A program made the position numbers and the translations under genes. DNA of 64,000 nucleotides from Cardinalis cardinalis (taxonomy: Eukaryota > Chordata > Aves > Passeriformes > Cardinalidae). Each line of letters starts with the position of its first letter. Position 1 is the first letter of the stretch. This document shows positions 10,436 to 23,815 of the stretch, one piece after another. Location: positions 1 through 64,000 of the forward strand of contig JACDOX010000015.1 in the NCBI GenBank assembly GCA_014549065.1, written 5' to 3'. The notes under the pieces were generated by a model that worked only from the letters and a program-made list of their open reading frames with translations, was not told where the DNA came from and did not search any database.

Positions 10436-13400
10436 TGATCCTGCTATAAAGATCTGAGATGCTGTAGTCTGCAAGAATTCAACAACTTAACGTAAACTTA
10501 ACATCAAACTATGTCCTCTTCCAGAATGGACAAGCAGTTCCACCATGCAGTGTGCTATGTTACCATTTGCAGAAGCCCACCAATGAAAAATCAATCTATT
10601 TCACAAGAAGAAAATTCAAATTTTAACAGATCTATGTAGATTAATGGCTGCAGTTTTTTNTTTTCAGTTCTTTACTGAATGCAACTGCTAAGTTCAATTT
10701 CTTGCACTGATGACAGCCATGGCATAGCATTCTGCATNAAGCTTTGGTTTTGGAAAATGATTGAATTGCTTACTATTTGTTGACTAGAACTGTGTAGAAG
10801 AAAACACATCAGGCACCTTGTACAGCAAATGGAAAAGAGGTGGTGTATTTTCTGGTTTAAGTTTAAATTGAAGTTAGTACATGCATTGCACAAAATCAAC
10901 CCAGATGTCATTGTTTAATTAGAGTTACAGCTATTGCCTGACATTCCTGTTGCTGCAGGATGAGCTTAACAGGTTCTGAGGAAATGCTGGCNAGTTACAT
11001 TGTCTTGCTGTAGGTGAGGAACTAGGAGAAGTGTTAGGAACCTGGATAAAGCCTGTCCTCTGATATCTCCTAGGGTCAGTTTCTAACCTTCTTCCAAGTA
11101 CAAGCCCAAGCTGTACCAGTTCTTACATAACAACTCCACCACCTACCTCCCCTGTGCCTTGCGAGCTTCGACCAAAGTCTGTGACTCCATCAGCCAGATG
11201 ACCCNTTGCAGCTTAAAGGAGCTCCAGCAGACACAGACCACTGCTTCACTTATGAAGCATTAACTTTTAGACAAAAAGGAAATCTCAAAAAACAGCTAGA
11301 GGAAGGCAGNCAGAGAAAAACGTCTGGCACAACCACAGTACTGCAGTGCAGAGCACAATTCCCAAAGAAAGCAAAAGGCACTTTCCGGGGTGCCTTGTCC
11401 ACAATAATAAATTGCACTTGTTGACAATGACAGGAGACAGAGTTTATTTTAGCCAGGTACATGTGGCTGGCAGCCTTTCATCTGCCACACTCAGTCGGCT
11501 GCCTTGTAAGCCTGGCCTGCAGCACGAGTGCTCTGGCTCACTGAAAAGCAGGTGAGATAATGTGAGGACTTCTACATCCCCCCATCAGGGCCTGTCTTGT
11601 TGAAAAGATGTGACCACAGGGCTGAGTCAGTACAGTGCAGGGAGGGTTTGTCCTCAATCACAAGTGATCACAGACCTCCTCCCATCCTCAAGGAAACTCC
11701 CTCTCTATTCCTTACCCAAGGGAGCTGAACAGAAGGGATGCCCTAGGAAACTTGTTTCTACTCCACAAAGAATTCTGNCCCACAGGGACTGGTTCAAAAA
11801 ATAAAGGGCGTGGTTTGATGCATAGAAGTATAAAGCCTCTTTGCTCCTNAGCCAGGACTTCACCCATTCTTCGGGCCCTCCACTCCAGGTTCTCCATTCT
11901 TGGTCAATAATAGGAATTTANAGTTTTTTTCCCTTCCTGTCTCTACATTTGTGACTTGTACATCGTGAAAAATGTCACTCAGCAAACTTTGGCTTCTGGT
12001 CTGCATGAGTCTGATTAAAGATTAGTAAGAATTTCATATTCAAATTCTGTAAATGCAAAAATACTGTAGGAAAATCACAGAAAGGCTCAAGTAATGACAT
12101 ACTAATTTCCTGTAATACAAGTAACATAAAAACAAATAAAAACCTTGACCATATTTCCTGCTGATGAACTGTCTCAACAACAATGACATTTTCTTCTGGG
12201 TAACTTTTTTTTCTGGGTAACAGCAACTTAAAAGAGGAAATAAATTGATTAAGAGAGACCTTTCCCAAAGAAAGCACCTTTAAGTGTGAATGTTTATTGG
12301 ATCCACAGTGAAATGTCTGTTAAAGAACCAAAGAATTACACACCCCAATATCCAGCAACTGGAGCAGTGAGTCCAGTCCACAGAACTGGTTTCTCTCATT
12401 GTAGAGGCAGTCCTATAAGATAGTAGGGAAAAAACATTCTAGATAGATGTTACCTATATAAAATCAGTTTATCTGCAAATCCAAGAGCAAATTCAGGGTC
12501 CCTTGGATTTAAAACTTTCTCTCTTCTATTCACATTTACTTTTAAGATGGTGCTTAAAACAGAAGTTGTTTAAAGACCCTGATATGCAAGCCTGACCCAC
12601 ATCACTGATAAGAGNAGTCAACACTGCAAGGTTTGGGGATTTTTTCTGAGGGTTTTAGTTGGTTGGGTTTGAATTTTTTTCTCTTGTCACATTTTACTTT
12701 GTGTTATACTCCAGTCTTGGCACAAGCACTAGCAAAACAAGGCAGTCACACACCATTACATACCTGAATCCTTCAGGTTTAACAAGCTTGGGAGCAGTCA
12801 GCAGCAGTGATCTGCAGTGTAAAGACTTTTTTCTGCCCAGATTCATGTGGGCCATGAGTACATACATCATAACATCAATGTTTTTCCAAATAGACAAAAG
12901 CCTGCTAGTGTTACTTTGCTGTAACAAAACGGCCTCTTTAAAGCCACAGTTNTGTCATCACTGCTCTTTCTTTCAAAGGTAGCATTCTGTTTATTTACAA
13001 AGCAAACTAGGGCCTTTGGTCATTTGAAGTAAAGATTAACAGGATCAAAGAATAAAGGTGCTCACATGTCTTAGGGCTGACCAGAAANCAACCAGCTTTG
13101 AGCCATCCTTTTATCCTTGATCCACCCACTGTTTACAGCTCCTACAGAGTTTTCATTTAGGCTTAGCTGCAGAATGACCTCACAATTTTGTTTCTCTGCA
13201 TTTCTATACACTTTATCATTTATAGCTATGCAAGAGTAGTTGTAAGAATGATGCAGCTCAATTGACAGGATTTCATTATTCAAGTACAAATGGCTCCATT
13301 GGACAATGGGGAAAGAAGGGCTACTTGTTTCCTCAGCAATGTTTGGGCAANGTTTATGAGAAAGAGAACTAGAACATCATCATAAATAAAAATTAGGCCC

Positions 13401-16400
13401 AGGAGTTTCATTTGTAGCCCCTAAGGCGTGCTGTTCCATTGTGGTGACAGCACAGTTTCTAACCAACAGGATGTTTTAATAATGTCCTTCAGTGCACAGC
13501 TGCTGTTCCAGTGTCCGAGTATCTGGGAGAGGCAGCACTCCCAGGCCACAGCCTAGAATAAGTAGAAATAGCAATGGAGAATGAATGTTAAGACAGGAAG
13601 AAGGGACTGGCAAAAGGGAAATTGTTACTAATTCCGTCTTTTAAAGTGAGACTTATTACTGGCTAGAGCACAGGTGCAGTGCTTGTTAACATTGGCCACT
13701 TGTTAACATTGGCCTTCAAATGTATTTTACCTTCCTATATATACTTAATGCATGATACCACCTTTGTATCATAGCACTTGTATTTGAGACCTAAAACTTT
13801 ATGCAAAGGGGGAAAAATACAAAATTGGAACTCAAGGTCTACTTCAGAAAGCTATGAGAAAGTCCAGTGTCCCACTTTAATTTTTGACCACCCAAGACGG
13901 GAGCATACATTGAATAAGCAAGTACAGGGCACTGCAGCTGTGAGATGTTCCAAAGCCATCATTTTTTTCTCTGGCCCTTCCCAGGCACTTATCCTGGTGT
14001 TCTCAAGAGCTGACACCTGGTATGGACACAGATTACAAGGAACAGAACAGCAACTAGTGATTTTAACAAAAATCATTTCTCACTCTCCAAAACAACCAAA
14101 CCAGATACAAGCAGTCCAATCTTCCTGTTTCCTTTAGTGAAATCTGCTTCATTCAGAAACAACCACCTTCAGTTTGTATTCCAGTAGTAAAGCAAGTGAT
14201 ATGCAAACAGGTGAGCAGTAAATTAATCTGCCCCAGCCATTGGCCCAGCATGGGTCACAGCCAGTCAAGGGATCCAGTTTCAAAACCTGTAGCACGTTGT
14301 GGGTCAGGGGAAGTTGAGCATGTCACAGGGATAAAGCATCACTGGGAAGGGAAAAGAAGCAGCAGTTGCCACTGGCTCNACAAATCGTCTGAGCTGTAGA
14401 ACACCCACCCATAGCTTATCTCCATTTTAAAGCCTAGGAGGACTCCAGGGTGTCAGGCAGTTGAGGAGTAGCAACAGGAATTGTTAATTCAAGTGAAGGG
14501 TACCAAAATGAAGGACGAAGTACTGTGCATGGGACTTTCTGTTNTCTGTAGAAANTCTCCAGAATAGCTGGGTTCCTAATGGTNCCTTTTAGCTCTCCCA
14601 CTAAGCCANTTCTAGCTGACAGCAAAGGCCAGGAGGTGTGCCCGACGGCCAGGTGACAACACACAAAACTTCACTTGCATTCATCTTTGAAGCCGTGACA
14701 CTGGCCTGCAAAAAGCACAGGCTCTCAACCCAACACCATGTTTTAGGCTGGAGGAATGCCAGACATCCCCACAGGCACCAACACAGGCTGCTGCTGTGCC
14801 CTTGCTGCTCTTGTAGATCACAGGCTTTAGCACANGTTGGTTCCCCTGCAACCCTTCCAGCCCTCCAGCACTGGGGGAATGAAACCGGACCTTGAGAAGG
14901 GCAAGGAAAGGCTACATAAATGGAGTAGGGAGGCCTCTGAAACCTGAGAGAGAGACTCCAACAGAGCCTCAGGCTGGCAGGCAACAGAGCTGTCCCGTCC
15001 CATTCTCGTAGGGGACGGCAGCGTGATCTGTAGCACGAGGTGCAGAGCTCTCTGCAGTTATCCCAAGAATTCAGCCAGCCCGCAGGACTCCCCTTACAGT
15101 ATCTGTGTGAGGGCTGCAGCATACCTCACATCTCACAGCAGCCAGAGACTGGTTCCAGATGAGTAACACAACTATGAGGTGACCCCAGCTCTTCCCAGTA
15201 TCCATTTCTCTCACTCATAAGCATGCTCACATGCCAAAGAAGTGAAGCAACGTGTTAAAGGCCATCAGCTCTCCTGTCAGCCTGAGAATTCCTTGCAGGA
15301 CCTCAGAGGTGTAGCCTCTCCAATCAGAAATACAGCTCAGAGGCATTTGGCACCCTGCTTTTTCCCAATGTTTGACACAAGTAAAACCAGAGATCACACA
15401 GATAGCANAGGTTTGGAAGCTGGCTATGAGGCTTCCCAAAAGCTGGGCACAACCATCTAAGACAACAGCGAATTGTAAAAGAAAGACAGANNAGCTCCTG
15501 AAGCTTTCATCTTGNTTTTCCCTTCTCCAGACACAAGCTTGCATAATGGCTAATCCCATCCCACCCTGACAGCCTTTAGCCTTATGCAGGGAGTTTCAGC
15601 CTAAGCATCAGTCATTAAAGGCCCTTGCTATGGGTTTCCATAGAGTGTGTTTCTCTATGGCTCCTCCTCAGTATTTGAACATCTTAGAGTCTCTGTTCAA
15701 TTGACTTTATGGTGCTATCTGATCTCCCCAGCCAGCTCCTTGTTCCTCCCTGTACCTNAGGAAGCAGCTGGAGGTGAGAGCACAGCCCTGCTATGAGACA
15801 CCCATGCTGCAGTCTCAGGCACACTCCAGTAACAGCACTGAGGAGCAGGTGAGTGGTAGGCTGGGCCAGCCTATGGCCAAAGTTACCTTCCCAAATACCA
15901 GGAAATTCGACCTGTAGTATTTGTGAAGCATTTCCAGAATGTCCATTACTGCTTATTTGTCATTATTTAAACACCAGCACTGTGCAGAGGGATAAGGCTG
16001 ACCTTTTGTCCTGAAAACAGCCTCAAATGGAGNATTGTACTTCCAGCTTGATGGCATATATGCACTGAAAATGCTAAACTCACCATGGCAGCCCTCCTAA
16101 CACCATGGCACTAAGGACAAATNTGCTCTGACTGCAGGGAGTGCATACACTCAGCAATGCTCCTTATTTTGGGTAGCTTGAGCTTTTTTGCAGTGCATCA
16201 AAGCTACTGCATCTGATACCTGTTATTTGGATTCCTATTGCTCTTCTGGNTGAGCTAGAAACTTCTCTCATCAGCTCCCATAAGTTTCTGGTGTACCAAG
16301 TCCTGGAGCTCTTGCCCAAGAAAGCTCCTGAAGTGCCAGATGTTCCAAATCCAAGCATCAAGTCATGTCCCTGTCAACCAACTCTGAATACCACAAGTCT

Positions 16401-19400
16401 CTAATGGGGATTTTACAGTGGCTGGGAAATAACAACTCAGTTTAAAACCATTTGGATTTAGGGGAAATTTAGGTTTCTGAAGATACCTTTGCCAGAGGTC
16501 TAAAACCAGTATAAATAATGTGTGATCAAAACTGCTGAGTGTTTTACCATGAGCCTCAGGTCCCAGGAAGTCTCATTTTCCTCTTCTGATTTTGAATCCA
16601 TGTCTAATAAAAGAGCTTTGCTTACAATGAGCATCACACAGAACATTCCCCAGGACTTGGGAACTGCTCTGACAAGTACAGATGTATGTATGGCTTGTTA
16701 CTAATGTTAATTAATTAACTNTGCTAATTAATGCCTTCAAACTGAGTGCACCTAGAAGACAAAATTTAGTCAAAAGCATGATTGCTAAATGTCTGGAGCA
16801 TTGTCCACCCAGCTCCATCTGAAACAAAGACAAGGAAAATGCACTTGTCCAGTTTGCAGTTCTTGTATTCACCTCACAAAGCCTCATGCTGTACCAGGTG
16901 TGTGAAGCAAGCTGCTGCTTCACCTCCCTTTTTAACTCAATGCCAATTCTAGAATGAAAATAACTTCAGTGCTTGTTGTTGGCAGCAGCTCCAATCATAG
17001 TAAGCATACAATCAACTATTTCTTCTCTCACATGCTTTTAGAAAGAGAACTCCAACTTTCAAAAGCTTTTAATCTCTCCTATACTTAAATGTTAGAGGGA
17101 AACTGGAAGTTCAGTACCAAAACGGCTTTAGAAAATGCAAAACATTGTGAAAAAATATGACAGAGCAGCAGGCACAAGATTTTCCTGCCACAAAGATGAC
17201 ACCTATTAGTACTTGACACAAATTTTATACCCAGTACTTGCAGCACATTGGAATAGGGATCACACCTTTGTGAACTGAAGGTAAACTCCCATCTTAGGAC
17301 TACCCATGAAGAGTAAGTTCTTGGGTTTTTCCTTTAATAATCGAACTATAAAAACTCATAATTGCTTCAAATATTTATTTCCATGGCAAAAATAGACTAT
17401 AATATATTCATTTCACATATATTACATTCAGTAATACAAGCTTTTCTGTCTATGAAACACAATTTATACATTGTTTTACAAACCAATTTCAGTTTTACAA
17501 GAATTAAAGCTGGTTTGATTATACATTTTTACAGTATTGGTGGCAAGACAGCAAAAAATAGACATGTTAACCACTAGCTTAGTACTAGAAAATAATACTT
17601 CATGTTTGCTACTTTTAAACAGTGTCCCATTTAAATCCTTGCATACTGGCTCAGGTGAAAACTGAAGGAAATGGAGCCAGATCCTGTGTTCCTCTGACAC
17701 TAAGGACTCAATCCTACAAAACTGCTGACGGGATTTCAAACGCCTGTTTGCTTTTAATGAATGAAGAGATTCCAGCAGTGTGCAGGAGTGTACATACTTG
17801 CNGATTTGCCAGGTAAAGCCTCTTAAATTTCCATCCAAGTGCCCCCAGAAAAGCCACAAAGAGGACAGATAAGTTGGGTATTTCAANGCAACTTAAGCAA
17901 GTATCTTTGTAAAAAGCATACACACCTTGTCTGTCAGACTTATCCAGCTTTAGCAAGGTGACAGAGTGGAGGATTTTACAGGGGTTTTCTCCATCAAATT
18001 TCCTACCATTCTAAAAATTAATGGCATTTGCAGTGTCTTTAAAGTATATTAAAAAAAGCCTCCTAATTTCACCTAAATATTTCCAAATGGAAAAACAGCA
18101 TTTAATTCCCTTTATAAAAGTTAGGCACCTTCTGAAACTGCTCATAAAATAAATAATTTGGTAGTTTTGATTGCTGCATATGTGAACCAAAGAATATTAG
18201 AGTTATCTGCAGTTTTGCTCTTTGACTTGCCACAGGCTGGATCTGTTGTAAACTCCGTTCATTAGATTCTTTACATTTGATTTCTATCTTCATTCCCTAA
18301 GTAAAGCTAAAGAATAGACTTCAACAAAACACACACCCTGGANATTATTCTTCACTACCAAACACAGCATGATGTGGAAAATAGCAAAGAATAGAACCAA
18401 AGGCTATTTAGCAACAGTTTTTTGAAATGCTCATTGAAGTTAACAAATCCTTTTTTTCAGCCCAGTTAGACCTTAGAGTAACATGTGATGCCAACAGAGT
18501 GCACCAAGTTAGCTGGTCCCAAGCAAGATCATAGTAAGATTTTTTTTCTTTAGCTTCTCTTTTTGCAGACACATTTGCAACAGCAGTTAAAGACTTTTTT
18601 TCCCTTACCTTAGCACAGCATTACACTGTTTTAATGTCACTGTGTTGCAAATTGTGCACAGCAACAGATCTTCTAAGTACGTGGTAAATTCCACACTTCA
18701 AGAGTCTCATTGGTAGCCCAGCCTTAACTTGGTGCAACTCACACCAACTGTAAACACCTGGCTTCATTCAAAACATAGTTAGAATTTTGAATCATCTCAC
18801 CTGCATACATCAGAAATGATCACTGCAAAACTGCAAGTATGCCTATTCCCCCTGCATTTTGTATCTGTAAAACCAGAGACTGTAGTTGGAAAAATCTGAC
18901 CTTTAATAAGTAAACAGAAATTAAGCTGACAGATTGCATTCAATACATTTGGAAAGGAAGATATGTAAAAATAACAGAGCCTCTGAAAAAGTATTTGGAG
19001 TTTAAAAAAATCACATTTTAAAAAGCCAGTAAAAATAACACCTATGACTACATTCACTTACCCTACCATGCCATGAAAAACATACCATATGACTCAAACC
19101 CTGCTAGCAGCTCTACTTTGGATACAAAACATTCCAAATCCTCCTCCAAATGCCTTCTGCCCCTCCTCACATCCTCACTCTCTATGTCCAAAATTTTGTA
19201 CTTGCACAAGAGAATTTCTTTTGAACTCTCATCTACTTTTCCTTTGAATGCTGTACTTTCCTGTATGCACATTCCTGCTGCATTCTTTTGGTTAATTCTT
19301 GTAATCTGTATAAAAATTTAAAGCAGAGGTGCATATTCATGCTTCAAGGGCTCAAGCTTTCACTGGCAGTAAGCCCATGCTAATTCCTACAGTACCATGA

Positions 19401-21650
19401 AGAACTGCAGGAATTTTGCATCTTGCAGGGCTGGACTCTGGCTTTCCACAACTTTGCACTATCAGGAAAAAACCCAACCCTAAACACTAAAGCACTGAGT
19501 TCTTAGCAACTGAAGCATTGATTCTTTCAAATTGATAATTTGAACTATTGAAATAGAGTGATGGTTTCACTGTTTTTAAATCCCAGGGATTTAGTAATGC
19601 TATTGATATTAAAACTGAGGTTTCATTACACAGCTATGATAAACAATCCTGCAGTTTCCAAGTTTGGTCCAGAAGCCATTGAAATCTATGAGCCACTCAA
19701 CTTTAACAGCTGCTCCAACACAAAACATGCAGCAGCAGCAGCTGGAGCAGCAGCCTCAGTCTTACTTATTTACGGTTAAAGGAGCTATTTTGGAGAAAAT
19801 TGCTCCAAGTGTTGCCCACTTCAAAAACAGATACACAGGATTACAAGAGAAGCCAAATGTAAAATGTCAAGAATCTTTTCCACTTTAGTAAAAATTTATT
19901 TTACTTTTATTTGTATTTTACTTTTTTTTCCTAAATGTTGATGATAACTTAGAGCAGCTTTTCATCCATAGAAATACAGGAACATTGTCTTGGTCACCTT
20001 CTTTGAATTAAATGTATTTCTACATATAAACTGTAGCATCCTGCACCTTGTGTGAAAGGTATTCCAATGAGTGAAATATAAGGCATAAAACTTTTCCTGC
20101 TCTTCCTGGGGGGCAGCAGGAAAGGGGAGCACTGCTGTGCAGGCTGCAGAGGCGGTGCAAAACTCCCCTGTGCACCTCAGAGCTCTTCCCTCACCAAACA
20201 GGGCCAGGAGGGACTGCAGCCAACCCAGCTAAGTCAGTGGCATCTTTGTAATGGACAGGGCTCTGACAGCTTCTTAGAGAAGAGGTTTTAGCCCAAGACT
20301 ACAAAGATTCACTGGCCAAAAAAATCTCTCATCAGAGCAACCAAGAAAGAAACCAAATATGCAGATGTCCTTACTACAGTTTGTATGTTCTTCTCCTGTC
20401 TCTTCATATAATTTGATCCTAGAAAGCATCTTCTATCTAGTCAACAAAAGACCATCAAATCTGTCTCTTGACAGTATATAGCACCTTTATTTGTCCCTGA
20501 GAGCTCTGACATCCCTAGAGATCAGCATCATCTTTGCNATTTGCTGCAAGAATTCTTCATACAACTTTTCTTACTAAACAAACTCTGTTCAAATCTTGCA
20601 TAATCATCTGATTTCATCCCCATAAAAACAGATACTCATTTGGCAAAATTGGACAGGCTTTTAGAGAAATTTTCAGTTTTTTGATAAATAAATCAACCTC
20701 TGACTCACACTGTGACAGGATTTGGACAGTGGATATTGTTACAACATCCAAAACTTCATGAAGCACCCAGCACAACTACATGTAAAAATGCATCCCTTTT
20801 CAAGGCTCAGAACAAAAGTGCTAAAAACTGAATTGTCTTTTATAAGTTAACTTGAAATCTAAACAATGGTTTAAAAAATAAATTTTTTAAGAAGGTTGTG
20901 AAGTTTAATTTCATTTGGTATCTAGAAGAGAAACTGCTCATTTTCAATGCTCACTCGGAGCCATATGCTTACAAACAAAAGCAATCCTACAGTGTTCAGT
21001 AGAAAAACTCACATAAAGTCAAGTCTAATAAGGTCAAGTCTATCACTGCAAAAACAGACTGCTGATGGACAGAACTGGAAGCTGATGGAGAGGAGGTAGC
21101 AGTGAAAAAACCAAGACTGTGGCTACCAGATTTGAGCAGAATCACCTCTAAAAGTGAACACAGCTTCTTTTAGCTAAACAGAAACATAAGCCAAAAGACA
21201 CACATTTCCTCACCCACCTCAGATAATCCCATAAATACTGGATTAAATTGCTTGTTATTACTGTTCCTTTTAATGCCTCACTGCTGATGTTCTGTCTCAG
21301 AAACTGCTGCTTGAGGTTCTGCTTGTCCATCATGACATTAAAACTGCATCTATCAGGTGACAAAGACCACAGCACAAAGTTAAGAAATGGAAAAGGTACA
21401 AGCTACATTTTAGAGCCTGCCCTCCCATTCAATAACATTTCTGCAGACAGAAGTGAACTGTGGCAAAAATTAACAATGTTTTTAAAACCGAGCACAATAA
21501 AAATAGCTAAGTATGTTTGCTTCCTTCANTACTTCTGTCAACACAGATTTGTCAGATTGGTCTGTTTGCAAGGTTTATGTATAAAGAATCTGTCTTCAGC
21601 AACTGGTTTCCTCTGGACTTTCAGTTTTATGTTTGGCAATTAACAATTCC
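10436..21650. other. Interval between the two 3' ends, no gene recognised
   Basis: No open frame here looks like a known protein and none has paired splice sites with continuous phase. The segment around 14.4-15.9 kb is noticeably richer in G+C than its surroundings. Minus-strand AATAAA motifs further down (reading TTTATT on +, for example near 20486 and 17379) could serve longer PTPN21 3' ends. No CR1 tail was recognised. Confidence 0.5.
13682..13715. repeat. Two-copy 17-bp tandem duplication
   Basis: The unit CTTGTTAACATTGGCCA occurs twice back to back, the second copy differing only at its last base. Confidence 0.9.
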
Positions 21651-21654
21651 TAGG

Positions 21655-23686
21655 CATTTTATATAAGAACAACATTTATTTTCACTAATCTGAAATATTC
21701 AATCTAACTTACACTGAGAGTACAACAAATCAGACTGCTTCCAAGCAGATCTGAAAGCACCAGATCAATATTGTGTACTTAAAAGTAATATATTTTGTAT
21801 AAAATTATATATTATCTCAATGTCATTTGGACCATATGTTTAACTTCATGGAAGCAGCTTATTACAAAGGAAATTGAGGTAACCTATTTATAATTCTTAA
21901 TTCATGTTCCGGGACATAACTGTTGTTTTGAAGGGGGTTTAATAGTTTCCAAACCCTTGTTAGAGCTCAGAAAAATAACAATTTCAGCACTAATAAACCT
22001 GACTTTTAATTTCATTTCATTTCACTAAGCAGGTATCAAGGGAAATGTACACTTAACCATGCCTGCAGACTGGTCTACTATACAGGGATTTTAATTAAAC
22101 CAGATATCAAAAAAATATCACTCAATTTGGAATAGGGATTTTCAANTCAGCATCTCAAAACACTTTGAAAGGCAGCTAAAACCACACTGTCCCCACTGAA
22201 AACCACAGAGGATTATTTAGGGAGATCATCATTTGACCAATAGGTCATACCTGCCTACTTTAGGCCCATCCACAGCCACTGACTCAGCCACTCACACAGC
22301 TACTAAATTACCCCCATCTCCAGTGCTTCCTCTAAGAGCTCTTTTTCTGCAATTTCTCAAATATTCCTCATTGCAACGCTGCACAGCATTACCAAATTTG
22401 CTCTAGCACTAACAAAATAATCTGGAGGATTCTATAGAAACTTCCAGTGCTTTACTGGCTTTCTTGGCTGGGAAATTAACATTTTTTTAAGGTCATCTTT
22501 GCACTGTGTAAACCAGCAATCATAGCTGCCACACCTCCTCCATTATGCTTCAGACAATCATTTCCACTTCACCACTCTGCACCTTCCTACTCCCATTTTG
22601 GTTGTCTTGCTTTATCAACTTAAAAACCTCTTCTTAAAATAGCAGGTTAGTAATGGTATATTACCAAATGAAACAATGCATGATTATAGTCTCTATATTT
22701 AGCTACATAAATAACAGAGCAAAAAAAGTGCTTAAAACATTTGCATCCACTTTGATTTCAGCCAGTAAAATCAAACTGTCCTCTAAATATGTGAATAATA
22801 CTGAACATGTACTTTCTCTCATCCATTTGTTTCCAATAACCTCACAGATACTTAAAATATTTTTCCCCTGCCATTGCAGGTAAACATGTCTCCTCTCAAA
22901 TGAAAGTTATCAACAGTTACCACTATCTTTCACTTGTCTGCTCTATTACATGGCACTAAAGCTAACTACCAACAGCTTCTCTAGGACTTTCTGCTTGATT
23001 TTTGAAAAGTTGGTTCAAACNTTGTCAGTCTTCTCCTCTGAAAATATTGTTATGTTTAAAAAGTTTTCTGTTGTGGTGCTTNTTTTCTTTTAAATTTTTA
23101 AATCCCGAATATAAAAATAACTGTTCTTAAAGCAACAGCTTAAAATATCTAAGAGCCGCTCATTTTGCTAAATAAGCCAGAGGAAACCAAATGTTCATTT
23201 TAAAAAATATAGATGTATTGTTCGAAATATAAAATTGAAAGCAGAACCAAACTGCTTAGGACCTTGACANTCCCAAGGGGCAGGTTTCTGACCCCATGTG
23301 CACCTACAGATTTTAGCTTTTGCACAGTCAACAATTGCGTTTCAAAACATAATGCCAGTAAAATTGTACTATATACCGCCATTCCATAAGATACTTTTTT
23401 TTTCTCAGAGTAACACCACTCTAAAGAACATGTGCAAGTACTACAGACCAGTACAAGTAAAATCATTCCTTAATGTGACTGCGGCTGAACATGGGAAGAA
23501 TTCAGTCCAGCGAAGATCCTGCTGTGCAGGGACTGTTACACTGACTCACATTTAACAGTCCCATGGCAGCCCTAAATGGTAACTCTGGGACTCATCAAAT
23601 GAGGAAAACACCAGTGAGAGCAGGTCTGGACAACTCCAATTTTCTTTCTGTAAACTCTTGCAGAGTCTCTTAGGAAGTGGCAGGGG
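21655..23686 (-). other. PTPN21: PTPN21 3' UTR (probable)
   Basis: Sequence directly downstream of the TAA on the minus strand. The first minus-strand AATAAA found by eye is at 21675-21680, giving a 3' UTR of about 2 kb. Weaker ATTAAA motifs lie inside (for example near 22090 and 22004), and further AATAAA motifs beyond would allow longer ends. Confidence 0.5.
21675..21680 (-). terminator. PTPN21: Polyadenylation signal AATAAA, PTPN21
   Basis: TTTATT on the + strand, read as AATAAA in the PTPN21 direction, about 2.0 kb after the stop codon. Confidence 0.4.
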
Positions 23687-23815
23687 TTAGATAAGTCTGG
23701 AGCTTTTGAGAAACTGAATGAGAACTCCATAGACGAAAGTGTACTGCGAAAGAGTCTGCACCATCATCATTCTCTGCTGCCTCAACATATCCAGCACTCG
23801 TGGGATGTCCAGCAT
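23687..23815 (-). CDS. PTPN21: PTPN21 terminal coding exon
   Basis: Residues 1144-1185, MLDIPRVLDMLRQQRMMMVQ and onward through the Q-loop (QTLSQYTF) to QFLKSSRLI, then TAA at 23687-23689. Acceptor TTCTTGCAG. No long open frame marks it; it was found by matching the conserved phosphatase C-terminus. Confidence 0.96.
   Translation of the reverse strand: MLDIPRVLDMLRQQRMMMVQTLSQYTFVYGVLIQFLKSSRLI

Noticed and set aside
14601..15122. 173-codon open frame on the minus strand in the intergenic interval
   Set aside because: Rich in Cys, Trp, Ser and Leu with no recognisable domain and no splice partners; the composition fits chance in a GC-richer segment.
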